The notes beneath the pieces were generated by a model. It saw only the letters and a program-made list of their open reading frames with translations, searched no databases and had not been told where the DNA came from. Of a stretch of DNA of 14,853 bases, positions 1-9,172 are shown piece by piece (within the stretch, counting starts at the first letter, position 1; each line of letters opens with the position of its first letter). A program made the translations under genes and the position numbers. The stretch is taken from assembly GCA_000437255.1 (NCBI GenBank), contig FR899093.1, positions 19,867 through 34,719 on the forward strand. Reading direction: 5' to 3'. The stretch comes from Ruminococcus sp. CAG:403. GTDB taxonomy: Bacteria > Bacillota > Clostridia > Oscillospirales > Ruminococcaceae.

Positions 1-3000
1 AACGGAAGCGGTTACCGCAGCGAACCGGTATACATCAAAGTCAATCCGGAAACAAATGAGGTAGACACTGCAATTATTTTAACCGTCCCAGTAACCGCAA
101 GCTGGTTGAAAGAATTTTTCAATGTAAAGATGACCGTGTACAACAACGCCGACAAACAGTTTACGATTTCCAACAATGAAGTACAGTTGAATTGTCCAAA
201 TGGATTGACTGTCATGGATACAGCAGTCAGCGATGCCGCATTTGTTTCCTTTGATAAGCTGGAAGGACAATCTAGCAAGGAAATCAACTGGATTCTCCGT
301 GGAGACGAGGAGGGTTCCTATACAGTCAGTGCTGATTATTATGGCATCCTGGATCGTTTCAATGAGGAAATCAATGAAACCTTTACTTCAGAAGAACCAA
401 TAACCGTTTATGGAACCTCTGCGGTATCTGTAGATGTAAATATACCATCCTCTATGTTTTATAATCAATTCCAATTTGAAGTAGCAATGACCAACAACAG
501 TCCCACAGATGTCTATTGTGCTTCTGTTGATGTCGGAGATGTTATTTCCAAGGCATTTGGCGTTAGTGGTGGAGCAAGTCCACAGATCTATCAACAGCGC
601 TTGATGAAGGACGGAAAATATATCAAGATTTTAAATACCAGCGATACGTTGGACGTTTTGGAACCTGGTTATACATATAGTGTCATTTACAGAGTGCCGG
701 ATTTATTCCAGGCAGGGGAAGACGAATCCGATTACATGTTCTCCAAACTAGATCTTATTCAAGCAACTATTCAGTCGATGAATGGCTCCACTGTTCCGGT
801 TGCACTGCATGTGCTTTCCCCGCTGGATATGATTGTAGTGGATTCATTTGACCAGATTCCAAATTATGATCCGGAAAAACAGTTTATCATCTATGTAAAA
901 GAAGATACATATGGAGATGCAGTTTCCGGTGTCACCATTTCGTTTGATAGCGTGGAAAAAACAACAGGCGGAACAGGATACTGCATTTTTGATCTACCGG
1001 AGAGCGGTTCTGGAACATTGATCGTAAAAGCAAATGGTTATGAAACCTATACCAATGAAGCATATACTCCAAGTGCATCCGGTATTGATATGATTACGCT
1101 TACCAATTCTACCGCAGATACCGGAAGTTCTACCACACCAGGCTCTGGTTCCGGAACAACAATTCAGCCAGAAGTACCGGATTGGGCACAAGGGAAAATT
1201 GATCCATCCGATTTACCAGCTACCGTCGAATTTGGAACAGATACAAAGGTGAAACTACAAAGTGACAACCCCATTTTCGATGGAATGGAAATCAGTTTGA
1301 AAAGTATGATGGTAAAGTTTAGCAGCGTGGGAATCACTGATGACGGTCATATCTACATGTTCTGTAATATGGGCGTTAATTTCAAAAAAGGTGATTTCAT
1401 GGGAGAAAGTGCTTCTAAAAAAGTGCAGGAAGCATTTGCGAGTGCAACCAATTATAAAAAGTTTTTAAATGGTGATACCGGCTCGCTCAGTGATATGACA
1501 AAGAAGAATGGTGCTGGAAGTCTCGCCTTTAGTTTTAAGCCAACTGCTTATTTGCATGTTTACGTTGGAACGCACAAAGATGCAGATGGAAATATCGTTC
1601 TAAATGATGTGGATTGGAGCAAGTTGGTTTGGGACGGCTACATTGGATTAGAATCCACTGGAAAACTTAAAACAGGCTGTCAATTCTTTGTTGGACCAGT
1701 ACCGATTTACTGCGAACTGGGCGGAGAGGGAACAGTCGGTGCAACTTGCCATCTGAGTGGAAAAAGTGACGGATCCATAGAAGGGCTGTTAAACATGCTG
1801 TTCAAGGTAAAGGTATTTGCATATGCAGGCCTCGGCGTAAAAGGCATTACCGCTGGTATTTATGGTGATATTGGCGTTGCTGCTGCAATGGATGTGCTTC
1901 CTGTTACCAGTTTGGATAAAGTCACTGGCAGTACCAACCTTGCGCTGAAAGCAACACTTGGACCATTCGAAGTGAAATCACCATCTTTGGTCACCTCAGA
2001 ATTCACCATTTACGATCGAGACGGTGATGAGAAAAAAGGCCTAACAACAGGCGGTTTATTGGGAGAAACCAATCAACAGAATACCATGATTCGAGATTTT
2101 ATCAATCAAATTTATGATCCGGATCAGTATACGGCAATGGATCGTTCTTATTTGGCTACGCAGACTGATCCTTCCGATTTCACAGAAAACGGCTTGATGA
2201 ATCTATATCCATTGGTTCCAAACAGCAGCTATCAAACCAGTCAGAAAATTATTTCCAACGGAACAGACACAGTCATGGTTTATCTGATGGATGATGGAAC
2301 AAGAAGCATCTATAATGCATCGTGTCTGGTATATCGTGTTTATGATGCAGAAGCTAAAACATGGAGTGATCCTATTCCAGTTGACCAAAATGATACCTTT
2401 GACAGTGCGCCATTCCTTTACACAGACGGAACCAGTATCTACCTGATTTATCAGGATACTGCTAAAACCTTTGCAGAGGACGAACAAATTGGTCTGGAAG
2501 ACTGGACGGCAGCACAGAATATTGCCGTTGCAGCATTCAATTCAGAAACAGGCAAATTTGAACAGCCAGTATTACTTACAAGTGACAGTGACATTTACGA
2601 CAGTCAGCCGGTTCTTTCTTCCGCAAACGGTGTGATTTCTGCGGTATGGGTTTCCAATCAGGATTCTGATCCGTATGGCATCAATCATACCAATCAAATT
2701 CTGTATGCAGAACTTAGCAGCAGCGGTTGGAGTGAACCGACTGTATTAACCGAGAATTTGGCAGCAGTAACCGAACTTACTGCTGGAGAATTCAATGGAA
2801 AGTTCTTCACCGCTTTTGCAGAAGATATTGACAATGATTTGACAACAGCAGATGGGAAACGTCTTTGTGCACTGGGCACCAATCAAAAGGTTTATGTTGT
2901 AAAAGAAGGAAATGTTTCCGGCATCAAGTTCCGAACCTCTCCGGAAAGCGGAAATGGAGAATTGTTCTGGTATCAAGACGGAACCATACAGTCAACTGAT

Positions 3001-6000
3001 AACCTGACTGTATGCAAGAAAGTGATTGCTTCTGACAATCAAACGCTGACCAATGAATTTGATCTGATCGGAGATAAATTGATCTGGATTGCAGCGGATT
3101 CAGAACAATCTTCCAATCTCTATGGCTGTAAGTACGATACAGAAAGCGGAACCTGGGGCAATGCAGTTGCTTATTCCAATCAGGAAAATTATCTGGAAAA
3201 CATGACAATTGCAAATTGCAAGGGTGAATTGCTAGTTGCAGCAAACTGCAATCGTGTTTCGATTGCTTCAGAAGATACGACTACTTCTGTCAATTGCCTG
3301 GTATGGGGAACCATTTCGGATGTGGAGAATTTGACACTGCATACCGTAACATTCAGTCAATATGATGCATTGAAACAGGGGGATTTGCCAATCACTGTTT
3401 CTGTAACCAATAACAGCAGCAATGCAATTGATACAGTGACCGTTCAAATTTTGGATGCAAAGCAAAAAGTTATACACACTGAAACATTTGATCAACATCT
3501 AGAAGCGGGAGAAACAGCAGAACTGGTTACCAATTTGAATATTGGGGCAGATTTTGAGTATGGTGTTTACACCGTTCAGGTAACATCGGATGCAATCGAT
3601 GATATAGACCTTTCGGATAATGTTGCACAAATAGACCTGCAATTTTCGGATGTAGCAGTAACAGCATCCCAAACAGATGCATCTAGCATAAAAGTAGATT
3701 TAAAGGACAACGGAAATCGTGCTGCAAATGGCACATTAACCATTACGGATAGCAGTGGGACCGTTCTTTCAGAAGACCTTCCGCCGATTTCAGCAGGAGA
3801 GACCTATTCCTACACGTTAGATACCACAAAGGTAAAGCCTGGAGATCTCACCATTACATTTGTTTCGGAAGAAGATTATATTACCATCGACAACAGCGTG
3901 GTAATTCGTGTAGAAGGATCTTCTGCTACCACTACTGCTGTAACAAACGTTTCCAATACCAAGACAACAACGACGACAGCGAAAAAAGCAACTACCACAC
4001 AAGGTACTGCAACAACCAAAAATCCGACCACGACCGCTAAGCAAACAACTACTACAGCAAATACCGGAACAAGCGCTGCTGCAACAGTTGTCACCAAAAA
4101 AGGAGAAGATGGTGCAGTGATTACTGGATATACCGGAACGGATACAGATGTTGTCATTCCGGACACCATTGAAAAAACGCCTGTGGTGGAAATTGGCAGC
4201 AATGCATTTTATCGAAAAGATACCATTACATCCATTCGCATTCCAGAAACAGTAACAACTATCGGTTATCGTGCCTTTCGAGATTGTGACAGTCTAAAAG
4301 AAATTACCATTCCAGACGCTGTTGTCAACATTGGAGACGAAGCATTTTGTTCTTGTAATAACTTGGTTACCGTTCATCTTTCTCAATCGCTTGTAACACT
4401 TGGAAAAAGCGCATTCTATGAATGCTCGTCTCTGCTTGGCATAGAACTTCCAAATACAACGGAAAGCATCGGAGATGCTTGCTTTTATAACTGTGATGCA
4501 CTGACTCGTATCATCCTTCCAGAAGGAATCACAATTGGAGATTCTGCCTTTCAGTATTGCGACGCACTGGAATATCTGAGCCTTCCGGAACAAGTTACAC
4601 TGGAAAAGTATGCATTTTATAATTGTACAAAACTGAATAAGGTATTGTTTGACGGAAAAACAGCCGTTCTTGGTTATCAGGCATTCCGAGACTGTACCAA
4701 TTTGCAGTATGTGGTTTTCCCAGAAAAACTAACTGAAATTCCTGAGCAGTGCTTTTATAACTGCAATCAGTTGGCATCACTTTCTTTGCCTGCAAGCGTG
4801 AAAACCATCGGCAATAGTGCATTTGATTATTGCAGATCGTTGAAAACCATTCAGCTTCCAGATGGAATTACACTTGGCGCATGGGCGTTTTCCAGCTGTT
4901 CCGCACTATCTGCCGTTACATTTGACGGACGATGTGAAGCCATTGGAGAAGGTTGCTTTTATGGATCCGCTCTGACAAAATGCACCATTCCAGATGGTGT
5001 AAAGTCCATTGAGAACAGATGCTTTGAGGAATGCCGTAGTCTGGAAACCATTCAATTTGACGGAAAGCCAGAAAAGATTGGCAGTCGTGCTTTCTTTCGC
5101 TGCTATGCCTTGAAAGAAATACACTTGCCGGATGGTGTAACCAGCGTCGGCACCCATGCATTTTTCGAATGTAAAGCACTAACTACGGTATCAATTCCAG
5201 ATAGTGTTACAGAAATGGGTGGAGGCTGTTTTGTTTCCTGTATGGCTCTAACGAATCTCACGCTTTCTAAAAATATAAAATCGCTCCCATACGAAGAGTA
5301 CGGCTTTTTACAGAATTGCAGAGCGCTGAAGGAATTGACACTACCTGCCGGACTCACTTCCATTGGAACAGCCGCATTCCGGGATTGTATTGCACTGACC
5401 AGCATTGTGATTCCGAAAGAAGTTACAGAGCTGCCGGATTACGCATTTTATAATTGTCAAAATCTTGCATCAGTCCGTATGCCGGATACCATCAATCGAA
5501 TTGGCAGTTATGCGTTTGCAGAATGCCCGGCGTTAACGGAGGCAGTTCTGCCAGCAGGACTTACAGCAACTGGAGAACGTATTTTCAGTGGCTGTACCGG
5601 TATTACAACGATCACACTTCCGAAAAAACTAGAAGTAATAAGCAGTGGCATGCTTGCAGGAATGAAAGCATTGACAACAGTCATTCTTCCAGAAGGCGTA
5701 ACAGAACTTGCATCCAATGCATTTCGAGAATGTACGAGTATCGAAACCATTCAGCTGCCAGATAGTATTACAGAAATTGGAAGCGGTGCATTTTTCGGCT
5801 GTACTTCGCTGCAAACCATTCATCTGCCAAAGGGGCTAACAGCCATTCGTTCGGAATTATTCCGAGATTGTAGCAAACTAGAGCAAATTGAAATTCCGGA
5901 TGGTGTAACAGCAATTGAAGCATCTGCTTTTTATCAGTGTACCACCCTAACGTCCGTTGATCTGCCGAAAACAGTGGAGTCCATTGGAAACTGGGCGTTT

Positions 6001-9000
6001 GGGGGCTGTAAAGCACTGGCATCTGCTTCTCTTTGCGATGGAGTAGTATCCATCGGAGAAGGCGCTTTTGCAAGCTGCACCTCATTGGAAACCTTCACGA
6101 TGCCAAATTCTGTTACCACTCTTGGTGGTGCCGTCTTTGAATTTTGTTCTTCTTTGACAGATGTTACCCTTTCCAAACAGGTTCCAGCACTTCCGAATCG
6201 ATATTATGGCTGGTATAGTTCTTATCACAATGGGATGTTTGAAGGCTGCACCTCCCTGCAAAAGGTCGTGATTCCTGACAGTGTGACGACCTTGGGATAT
6301 GAGTGTTTCAATGGCTGTACAGCATTGGAATCCATTACGCTTTCCAAGAATCTTACCACACTTTCCGGTGCAGAATTTTATGGCTGTACAGCATTGAAGA
6401 GCATCGTGATTCCTGCTTCTGTAACAGGTCTATCCGATCAGATGCTGGAAGGCTGCACTGCATTGAAGACAGTAACATTTGCAAATGGTTCCAAAGCAGA
6501 AACCATTGGAAAACGAACGTTTGCAGGCTGTACACAATTGGCAGCTCCAACACTTCCGGAAACGATAACCACAATTGGATATGAGGCATTTCGCGAATGT
6601 GCATCGCTGACAGATGTAGTCCTGCCGGATGCTGTTTCTTCCATGGGGGAACGCACATTCTATGCTTGTACGCTGTTGCAATCTATTCACATTCCGGCAG
6701 CGCTTCCGGCAATCCAGGAATCCACATTCCAAAATTGCGCAGCTTTGGAAACGATTGACTTTTCCGAGGACTCCAAGTTAACGGAGATCGGCAGAAATAC
6801 ATTCCGTTCGTGTACGGCACTTCCGGCTATTGTGCTTCCAGAAGGAGTAACGACAATAGATATCAATGCGTTTACTGATTGTACCTCTCTTACAAAAGTG
6901 GTACTTCCGGAAACGATTACTTCTGTTGGAACCTATTTGTTCAGCGGATGTACTGCCTTGACGGATGTAACGCTTTCCAATGCCCTCACAAAAATTCCAG
7001 AGGGAATGTTTGCTACTTGTACGGCACTGCAATCCATTCAGCTTCCGAAATCGGCTTCAACAATTGATACCTTGGCTTTTCAGGGATGCAGCGCATTAGA
7101 AAGCATTACCATTCCGGAAAGCGTAAAGACAATTGCAGCAAAGGCATTTTACGGATGCAGTGCGATGCAGACAGCAGTGATACGAAACAATGTTTCCTCA
7201 ATTGGAGAACAGGCATTCGGCTATACAGAAGAAGGCCTTTTGCCCGAATTCACTATGCAGGGTTATTACAATTCCATTGCAGAAGACTATGCGAATGCCA
7301 ATCAAATTCCGTTTACATTGTTCGGAGAACGGGATTATTCGGAATTATGTGTTGGATATTATGTGGATGGAGACGGTGTTGTAATCACAGACTGCAATCC
7401 AAAAGCAGAAAAGTTGATTATTCCAGATCAGATTGAGGACCTTCCAGTTGTAAAAATTCAGGCATATGCATTTAAGAACGCTGCCATGCAGCAGATTTCT
7501 ATTCCAGAAACCGTTACCACCATTGAAAAGGGTGCATTTACACATTGTACTGCTTTGACTGCGGTCAAGTTGCCAGATGCAGTGACCGCTCTTCCAGAAA
7601 GCTGCTTAGAAGGTTGTACCGCGCTGACCAGTGTTTCTTGTTCGGATCAAGTACAGAGTATTGGAGAAAAAGCATTCTATCAATGTACTGCTTTGTCATC
7701 GATTACCATTCCGCAGGCTCTTTCTTCTTTGGGGACATCTGCCTTTTATGAATGTGTATCACTTTCCACACTGGATTTCACACCAATGACCGGTGCCGTT
7801 GATCTTCCAAGCTATGCTTTTTACGGCTGCAAAGCACTGGAATCCATAACATTTACAGCAAATGTCCACAACATTGGAGAATATGCCTTTTCCAGCTGCG
7901 AGCAGCTCGGATCTGTTCAGGTTTTCAGTGGAAATTGGTATACAATCGGCCGCTGTGTATTTGCCGGATGTTCCAGCCTAACGGAATTTGACTGCACAGC
8001 ATCAAATGGAACGCTGTACATTCAAGACTGTGCATTTCTGGATTGTCCAAATCTAAAAGATGTGACACTGGAAAATATTTCTTATTATAATTATTATGGA
8101 ATCGGCAGACAGTTTGGGTATTGCAGCACAACAGATGCAGAAGGCAATGTGACATATACGCCGACCGAAGGCATGCAGCTTCGTGGCTGGGTTAGCTCCA
8201 GTACGCAGACCTATGCAGTAGATAACGGAATTTCCTACATTCCAACTGGCGGCGTGGAATATGCGCTTTATGAAGATCATGCCGAAATTACCAAATGGAC
8301 GAATAATACTTGGAGTATTTCCATTCCTGCACAGATTGAAGGCCTTCCGGTTACAGTCATTGGAAATGGCGCATTTAAAGGATTGAACAACTTGGAAGAT
8401 GTGTATTTTCCCAGTACTTTACAGGAGATTGGAAGTTGTGCCTTTATGAATTCCTCTGCTAGAGATATGCAGATTCCAGGTTCCGTAGAGCGAATTGGAA
8501 GTCATGCGTTCTACCAGTCTCGATACAGCAATTATCTAACTGCGGAGTTTGTTATTCTGGGGGATGGTATATTGTATCAGTATAGTGGAACAGCAAATGA
8601 AGTAACCATTCCATCCAATGTACGGCATATTGGAGAAGATGTATTTGCCTATCATAGAGAGATCACAGATGTTTCCATTCCAGACAGTGTAACAGAAATT
8701 TGCGGCGGTGCCTTCTATCAATGCAGTGCCTTAACCAAACTGGAGCTTCCAGATTATGTGGAACGTGTGGCAGTTGGTGCGTTTACAGGCTGCTCTGCAC
8801 TGAAAACAGTCGCATTTGGAAGTGGAATTCAGGAAGTAGATGCAAATGCTTTTTGTGATTGTACAGAACTTGCAGCATTATACGGATATGCTGGCACTTA
8901 CATCGAAACCTTTGCACAGGAGCATGGTTACTATTTTGAGGCATATTCTGAACCGGAACAGGAAGAACCAGTATCCGCAGAAGAATCGATCATACACGAA

Positions 9001-9015
9001 GAAGCAGCAGAATAA
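1..9015 (+). CDS. Giant BspA-like leucine-rich-repeat surface protein, 5'-partial
   Basis: The frame is open from base 1 to the TAA at 9013-9015, giving 3004 residues. The first start-like codon (TTG at 106) has no ribosome binding site and sits mid-domain, so the gene begins upstream. Residues are numbered from the first codon. Residues 1-16 resemble the last strand of an FN3-type domain. Residues 36-275 hold two beta-sandwich (adhesin-type) domains, and 293-367 a carboxypeptidase-regulatory-like domain. Next come a Gly/Ser/Thr/Pro linker at 368-398 and a beta-rich domain at about 400-675 that I cannot assign. Residues 733-1110 show propeller-like blades with recurring W-S/G-x-P strands. Two CARDB-like domains lie at 1115-1305, a Thr-rich linker at 1307-1365, and LRR_5 repeats run from 1366 to about 2977. 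The tail (2978-3004) holds 10 Glu. No LPXTG signal, hydrophobic anchor or dockerin is visible at the end. BspA-like proteins are generally cell-surface or secreted binding proteins; the ligand here is unknown. Confidence 0.93.
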   Translation, partial: NGSGYRSEPVYIKVNPETNEVDTAIILTVPVTASWLKEFFNVKMTVYNNADKQFTISNNEVQLNCPNGLTVMDTAVSDAAFVSFDKLEGQSSKEINWILRGDEEGSYTVSADYYGILDRFNEEINETFTSEEPITVYGTSAVSVDVNIPSSMFYNQFQFEVAMTNNSPTDVYCASVDVGDVISKAFGVSGGASPQIYQQRLMKDGKYIKILNTSDTLDVLEPGYTYSVIYRVPDLFQAGEDESDYMFSKLDLIQATIQSMNGSTVPVALHVLSPLDMIVVDSFDQIPNYDPEKQFIIYVKEDTYGDAVSGVTISFDSVEKTTGGTGYCIFDLPESGSGTLIVKANGYETYTNEAYTPSASGIDMITLTNSTADTGSSTTPGSGSGTTIQPEVPDWAQGKIDPSDLPATVEFGTDTKVKLQSDNPIFDGMEISLKSMMVKFSSVGITDDGHIYMFCNMGVNFKKGDFMGESASKKVQEAFASATNYKKFLNGDTGSLSDMTKKNGAGSLAFSFKPTAYLHVYVGTHKDADGNIVLNDVDWSKLVWDGYIGLESTGKLKTGCQFFVGPVPIYCELGGEGTVGATCHLSGKSDGSIEGLLNMLFKVKVFAYAGLGVKGITAGIYGDIGVAAAMDVLPVTSLDKVTGSTNLALKATLGPFEVKSPSLVTSEFTIYDRDGDEKKGLTTGGLLGETNQQNTMIRDFINQIYDPDQYTAMDRSYLATQTDPSDFTENGLMNLYPLVPNSSYQTSQKIISNGTDTVMVYLMDDGTRSIYNASCLVYRVYDAEAKTWSDPIPVDQNDTFDSAPFLYTDGTSIYLIYQDTAKTFAEDEQIGLEDWTAAQNIAVAAFNSETGKFEQPVLLTSDSDIYDSQPVLSSANGVISAVWVSNQDSDPYGINHTNQILYAELSSSGWSEPTVLTENLAAVTELTAGEFNGKFFTAFAEDIDNDLTTADGKRLCALGTNQKVYVVKEGNVSGIKFRTSPESGNGELFWYQDGTIQSTDNLTVCKKVIASDNQTLTNEFDLIGDKLIWIAADSEQSSNLYGCKYDTESGTWGNAVAYSNQENYLENMTIANCKGELLVAANCNRVSIASEDTTTSVNCLVWGTISDVENLTLHTVTFSQYDALKQGDLPITVSVTNNSSNAIDTVTVQILDAKQKVIHTETFDQHLEAGETAELVTNLNIGADFEYGVYTVQVTSDAIDDIDLSDNVAQIDLQFSDVAVTASQTDASSIKVDLKDNGNRAANGTLTITDSSGTVLSEDLPPISAGETYSYTLDTTKVKPGDLTITFVSEEDYITIDNSVVIRVEGSSATTTAVTNVSNTKTTTTTAKKATTTQGTATTKNPTTTAKQTTTTANTGTSAAATVVTKKGEDGAVITGYTGTDTDVVIPDTIEKTPVVEIGSNAFYRKDTITSIRIPETVTTIGYRAFRDCDSLKEITIPDAVVNIGDEAFCSCNNLVTVHLSQSLVTLGKSAFYECSSLLGIELPNTTESIGDACFYNCDALTRIILPEGITIGDSAFQYCDALEYLSLPEQVTLEKYAFYNCTKLNKVLFDGKTAVLGYQAFRDCTNLQYVVFPEKLTEIPEQCFYNCNQLASLSLPASVKTIGNSAFDYCRSLKTIQLPDGITLGAWAFSSCSALSAVTFDGRCEAIGEGCFYGSALTKCTIPDGVKSIENRCFEECRSLETIQFDGKPEKIGSRAFFRCYALKEIHLPDGVTSVGTHAFFECKALTTVSIPDSVTEMGGGCFVSCMALTNLTLSKNIKSLPYEEYGFLQNCRALKELTLPAGLTSIGTAAFRDCIALTSIVIPKEVTELPDYAFYNCQNLASVRMPDTINRIGSYAFAECPALTEAVLPAGLTATGERIFSGCTGITTITLPKKLEVISSGMLAGMKALTTVILPEGVTELASNAFRECTSIETIQLPDSITEIGSGAFFGCTSLQTIHLPKGLTAIRSELFRDCSKLEQIEIPDGVTAIEASAFYQCTTLTSVDLPKTVESIGNWAFGGCKALASASLCDGVVSIGEGAFASCTSLETFTMPNSVTTLGGAVFEFCSSLTDVTLSKQVPALPNRYYGWYSSYHNGMFEGCTSLQKVVIPDSVTTLGYECFNGCTALESITLSKNLTTLSGAEFYGCTALKSIVIPASVTGLSDQMLEGCTALKTVTFANGSKAETIGKRTFAGCTQLAAPTLPETITTIGYEAFRECASLTDVVLPDAVSSMGERTFYACTLLQSIHIPAALPAIQESTFQNCAALETIDFSEDSKLTEIGRNTFRSCTALPAIVLPEGVTTIDINAFTDCTSLTKVVLPETITSVGTYLFSGCTALTDVTLSNALTKIPEGMFATCTALQSIQLPKSASTIDTLAFQGCSALESITIPESVKTIAAKAFYGCSAMQTAVIRNNVSSIGEQAFGYTEEGLLPEFTMQGYYNSIAEDYANANQIPFTLFGERDYSELCVGYYVDGDGVVITDCNPKAEKLIIPDQIEDLPVVKIQAYAFKNAAMQQISIPETVTTIEKGAFTHCTALTAVKLPDAVTALPESCLEGCTALTSVSCSDQVQSIGEKAFYQCTALSSITIPQALSSLGTSAFYECVSLSTLDFTPMTGAVDLPSYAFYGCKALESITFTANVHNIGEYAFSSCEQLGSVQVFSGNWYTIGRCVFAGCSSLTEFDCTASNGTLYIQDCAFLDCPNLKDVTLENISYYNYYGIGRQFGYCSTTDAEGNVTYTPTEGMQLRGWVSSSTQTYAVDNGISYIPTGGVEYALYEDHAEITKWTNNTWSISIPAQIEGLPVTVIGNGAFKGLNNLEDVYFPSTLQEIGSCAFMNSSARDMQIPGSVERIGSHAFYQSRYSNYLTAEFVILGDGILYQYSGTANEVTIPSNVRHIGEDVFAYHREITDVSIPDSVTEICGGAFYQCSALTKLELPDYVERVAVGAFTGCSALKTVAFGSGIQEVDANAFCDCTELAALYGYAGTYIETFAQEHGYYFEAYSEPEQEEPVSAEESIIHEEAAE
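3919..4095 (+). other. Thr-rich interdomain linker coding region
   Basis: Residues 1307-1365 of the giant protein are dominated by Thr with Ala, Lys and Ser, in runs such as TTTTTA and KATTTQ. The stretch separates the CARDB-like domains from the LRR array. Thr-rich linkers of this kind are typical of extracellular multidomain proteins of ruminococci and probably act as an extended, possibly glycosylated spacer. Low codon complexity (ACA/ACC/ACT) makes it a likely site of length variation between strains. Confidence 0.8.
4096..8937 (+). repeat. LRR_5 (BspA/TpLRR-type) tandem repeat array, about 60 units in three capped blocks
   Basis: The translated repeat is 22-24 residues with the consensus AF-x-x-C-x-x-L-x-x-(I/V)-x-(L/I)-P-x-x-(V/I)-x-x-I-G. 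By eye I count about 58-60 units. Block A (about 4096-7329) has 43 near-continuous units and ends in a cap containing GYYNSIAEDYA. Block B (about 7366-8250) has about nine units and ends in a cap containing LRGWVSSSTQTYA. Block C (about 8251-8937) ends in a cap containing GYAGTYIETFA. Each block opens with a cap of the form IP-x-x-IE-x-x-PV-x-x-I. A further restart of the type LGDGILYQYSG occurs at about 8545-8645. Most units keep the Cys of the ladder. LRR_5 arrays generally bind protein or glycan ligands on the solenoid face. Confidence 0.92.
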
Positions 9016-9027
9016 AAAGAAGCAGAT

Positions 9028-9070
9028 GTTCCGTTTTTTACAATTTTTTTAGTAGGAAGTGTGATAGAAT
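9028..9070 (+). promoter_or_regulatory. Putative extended -10 promoter with shared upstream element (dehydrogenase operon)
   Basis: An extended -10 box, TGATAGAAT, lies at 9062-9070. Upstream at 9028-9049 is a 22-bp element beginning GTTCCG and containing TTTACA (9037-9042), which recurs with one mismatch upstream of the P-II gene. Taken as a -35 box, TTTACA would sit 22 bp from the -10, too far for a standard sigma-A promoter. The upstream block may therefore be an UP-like element or a regulator site. The predicted transcript start is near 9077, only about 5 nt before a terminator hairpin. No other good promoter is visible between 9118 and the start codon. Confidence 0.5.
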
Positions 9071-9081
9071 CATACTTGAAC

Positions 9082-9124
9082 AAAGGAGTTCAGCACATAG
9101 TTTTGCTGAACTCCTTTTTATTTT
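9082..9124 (+). terminator. Intrinsic terminator hairpin, possible attenuator
   Basis: A perfect 14-bp stem (9082-9095 with 9104-9117) encloses the 8-nt loop CATAGTTT and runs into a T-rich tract, TTTTTATTTT (9115-9124). It sits 66 bp after the LRR stop codon and could simply terminate that gene. It also lies downstream of the putative promoter at 9062-9070, so transcripts of the dehydrogenase operon may have to read through it. The hairpin itself is clear; its role is uncertain. Confidence 0.85.
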
Positions 9125-9172
9125 GTGGAAACGGAAAAACTGACTTCCGCTTCTTGTCAGGAGGGCATTATC

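Noticed and set aside
3919..4095. Thr-linker DNA as a microsatellite or CRISPR-like repeat
   Set aside because: Codons vary among ACA, ACC, ACT and ACG with no fixed unit or spacer pattern; it is simply a low-complexity coding linker.
5454..7436. Plus-strand alternative-frame open frames at 5454-5765, 6303-6584 and 7086-7436
   Set aside because: They lie wholly inside the LRR frame and translate to Cys/Arg-rich repeat shadows without initiation signals.
2203..8721. Many antisense open frames of 60-108 codons across the LRR gene, such as 3876-4202 and 4294-4593
   Set aside because: They are shadows of a repetitive coding frame: no ribosome binding sites, no family resemblance, and composition mirrors the repeat consensus on the opposite strand.
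106..9015. Treating TTG 106 as the start of the LRR gene
   Set aside because: The frame is open to base 1 with domain-like sequence, and no ribosome binding site precedes 106; the gene is 5'-truncated by the window.
9125..9172. GTG 9125 as start of the ornithine-cyclodeaminase-like gene
   Set aside because: The extra residues are encoded just after the terminator T-tract, have no ribosome binding site and do not match the family; ATG 9173 has AGGAGGG at good spacing.
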